Source: Clostridia bacterium (GTDB lineage Bacteria > Bacillota > Clostridia > Christensenellales > Borkfalkiaceae). From it: a stretch of DNA of 6,132 nucleotides. The DNA lies in contig JAFVRU010000136.1 in assembly GCA_017504065.1 (NCBI GenBank), positions 1-6,132 of the forward strand, given 5' to 3'. Each line of letters opens with the position of its first letter. Positions within the stretch are counted from its first letter, which is position 1. A program made the translations under genes and the position numbers. Under the pieces are notes generated by a model that was not told the origin of the DNA, did not search any database, and saw nothing but the letters and a program-made list of their open reading frames with translations. Below are positions 5,017 through 6,132 of this stretch, piece by piece.

Positions 5017-6132
5017 TTATTTATTGCTTTTCGAAACGTTGAAATAATATTCTACCACGTCGCCGTCCTGCATGACGTATTCCTTGCCTTCGGAACGGAC
5101 CTTGCCTTTTTCTTTCGCCGCCGCAATCGAGCCGAGTTCGACGAGAATTTCCCAATACACGACGTCCGCGCGAATGAAGCCTTTTTCAAAATCGGTATGA
5201 ATTTTACCCGCCGCTTGCGGAGCTTTCGTGCCTTTCACGATCGTCCAAGCCCGCGTTTCCTTTTCGCCCGCGGTAAGATAGGAAATCAAACCGAGCAGGG
5301 AATAGGACTTTTTAATCAAACGGTCCAACCCGCTTTCTCCAAGCCCGAATTCTTCCATGAATACGGCTTTGTCGTCGGGATCCATTTGCGAGAGTTCTTC
5401 TTCCGTCTTCGCGCAGATCACGAGCACTTCGCTGCCTTCCGTAGCCGCCCAATCCTTTACCTTGTTGACGTAGGGGAGTTCGTTTTCGTCCTTGCCCATA
5501 TCGTCTTCTTTGATATTTGCCGCGTAAATCACGGGTTTCGTCGTGAGCAGGAAGCAGTTCTTCATAAATTCTTCTTCCATGTCGCCGATGGCAAACGTTC
5601 TCGCAGGTTTTTCGCTTTCGAGATGCGCGTACAGTCTTTCCAAAAACGCATATTCTTCCACGGCTTTTTTATCCGAGCCGCCGCGCGCTTGTACTTTTAC
5701 CTTATTCATACGGTTTTGCACAGCTTCCATGTCCGAAAGCACCAATTCCAAATTGATGGTTTCGATGTCCGAAACAGGGTCGATCTTGTTGTCTACGTGC
5801 GTGATATTCGCGTCTTCGAAGCAACGTACTACGTGTACGATCGCGTCTACTTCGCGAATGTGCGAAAGGAATTTATTTCCCAAGCCTTCGCCTTTGGACG
5901 CGCCTTTCACGAGTCCTGCAATATCGACGAATTCGATGACGGCAGGGGTAATCTTTTTGCTGTTATATAAAGCTGCGAGCTTGTCCAACCGTTCGTCGGG
6001 AACGGCTACGACGCCCACGTTCGGTTCGATCGTGCAGAACGGATAGCTCGCGCATTCCGCGCCTGCATGCGTGATCGCGTTAAAAAGAGTGGATTTACCA
6101 ACGTTGGGCAGCCCAACTACACCGAGTTTCAT
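5017..6132 (-). CDS. ychF: Ribosome-binding ATPase YchF (Obg-like P-loop family), 371 aa
   Basis: YchF is a conserved cytosolic ATPase of the TRAFAC/Obg family that associates with ribosomes and is linked to translation and stress responses. The protein starts MKLGVVGLPNVGKST, with the P-loop at 7-15. It has the family-specific YPFCTIEPNVG stretch (30-40), the switch II region VDIAGLVKGASKGEG (69-83) and NIKE (206-209), an NxxE motif in place of NKxD, which accounts for the preference for ATP over GTP in this family. His112, in ITHVDN, is probably the catalytic histidine seen in other YchF proteins. A coiled-coil insertion follows at about 130-175 and a C-terminal TGS domain at about 280-366, with RAWTIVKGTKAPQAAGKIH and DGDVVEYYFNV typical. 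The length matches the family. The ATG is the last codon of the window, so its ribosome site and promoter are outside. It is the first visible gene of the minus-strand operon. Confidence 0.97.
   Translation of the reverse strand: MKLGVVGLPNVGKSTLFNAITHAGAECASYPFCTIEPNVGVVAVPDERLDKLAALYNSKKITPAVIEFVDIAGLVKGASKGEGLGNKFLSHIREVDAIVHVVRCFEDANITHVDNKIDPVSDIETINLELVLSDMEAVQNRMNKVKVQARGGSDKKAVEEYAFLERLYAHLESEKPARTFAIGDMEEEFMKNCFLLTTKPVIYAANIKEDDMGKDENELPYVNKVKDWAATEGSEVLVICAKTEEELSQMDPDDKAVFMEEFGLGESGLDRLIKKSYSLLGLISYLTAGEKETRAWTIVKGTKAPQAAGKIHTDFEKGFIRADVVYWEILVELGSIAAAKEKGKVRSEGKEYVMQDGDVVEYYFNVSKSNK

Noticed and set aside
4995..5022. Repeated ACAAGCTT (two copies, 3 bases apart) between ychF and the transferase gene as a terminator or regulatory element
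   Set aside because: The possible stem is only about 6 bp, AT-rich and without a T-run on the minus strand. It overlaps the ychF stop, and the downstream gene appears to depend on read-through, so chance is likelier.
4987..5970. Long plus-strand open frame of 327 codons opposite ychF
   Set aside because: It lies entirely antisense to a fully conserved ychF, its translation is a compositionally biased Phe/Arg/His-rich run without domain-like features, and it has no ribosome binding site. It is a codon-bias shadow.
5543..6046. Second plus-strand open frame of 167 codons opposite ychF
   Set aside because: It is antisense to the conserved GTPase-like domain region and its translation is low-complexity Ser/Thr/Ala-rich, so it is a shadow frame.

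Overview
The window looks like an ordinary chromosomal segment of a low-to-medium GC Gram-positive bacterium, most probably an anaerobic clostridial member of the Bacillota. The grounds are strong AGGAG-type ribosome binding sites, a textbook sigma-A promoter, a small AbrB-type regulator placed directly ahead of an ABC exporter, and a PF06838 'methionine gamma-lyase family' gene, all common in that phylum. I cannot name a species from the sequence. No rRNA, tRNA, CRISPR array, insertion sequence or phage gene was seen, and every gap longer than 50 bases is accounted for.

Layout. (1) Bases 2-1168, plus strand: the 3' part of a PLP-dependent methionine gamma-lyase-like enzyme that begins upstream of the window and is closed by an intrinsic terminator at 1187-1225. 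(2) Bases 1236-3002, plus strand: a self-contained three-gene unit. It has a consensus promoter, a palindrome just past the predicted transcription start, a 64-residue AbrB/MazE/SpoVT-fold DNA-binding protein, an ABC ATPase and an ABC-2 permease that overlaps the ATPase gene by 17 bases. It ends at a 16-bp hairpin (3018-3054). (3) Bases 3072-6132, minus strand: four genes read right to left, ychF, an Sfp-type 4'-phosphopantetheinyl transferase, an MTA/SAH nucleosidase (mtnN) and uracil-DNA glycosylase (ung). Their gaps are 34, 9 and 54 bases and they share the same hairpin as terminator, so this is probably one operon whose promoter lies beyond the right edge.

How the parts work together. The ABC ATPase and permease should form a homodimeric exporter of unknown substrate, and the AbrB-like protein is the obvious candidate for controlling it through the palindrome. 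The minus-strand genes are housekeeping: a translation-associated ATPase, carrier-protein activation, S-adenosylmethionine by-product recycling and DNA repair. They share no evident pathway.

The most notable part is the exporter cassette. It is walled off by terminators, has a promoter matching consensus at every element, carries a candidate operator, and is visibly more AT-rich than its flanks. I did not find a convincing new system beyond this regulated exporter.
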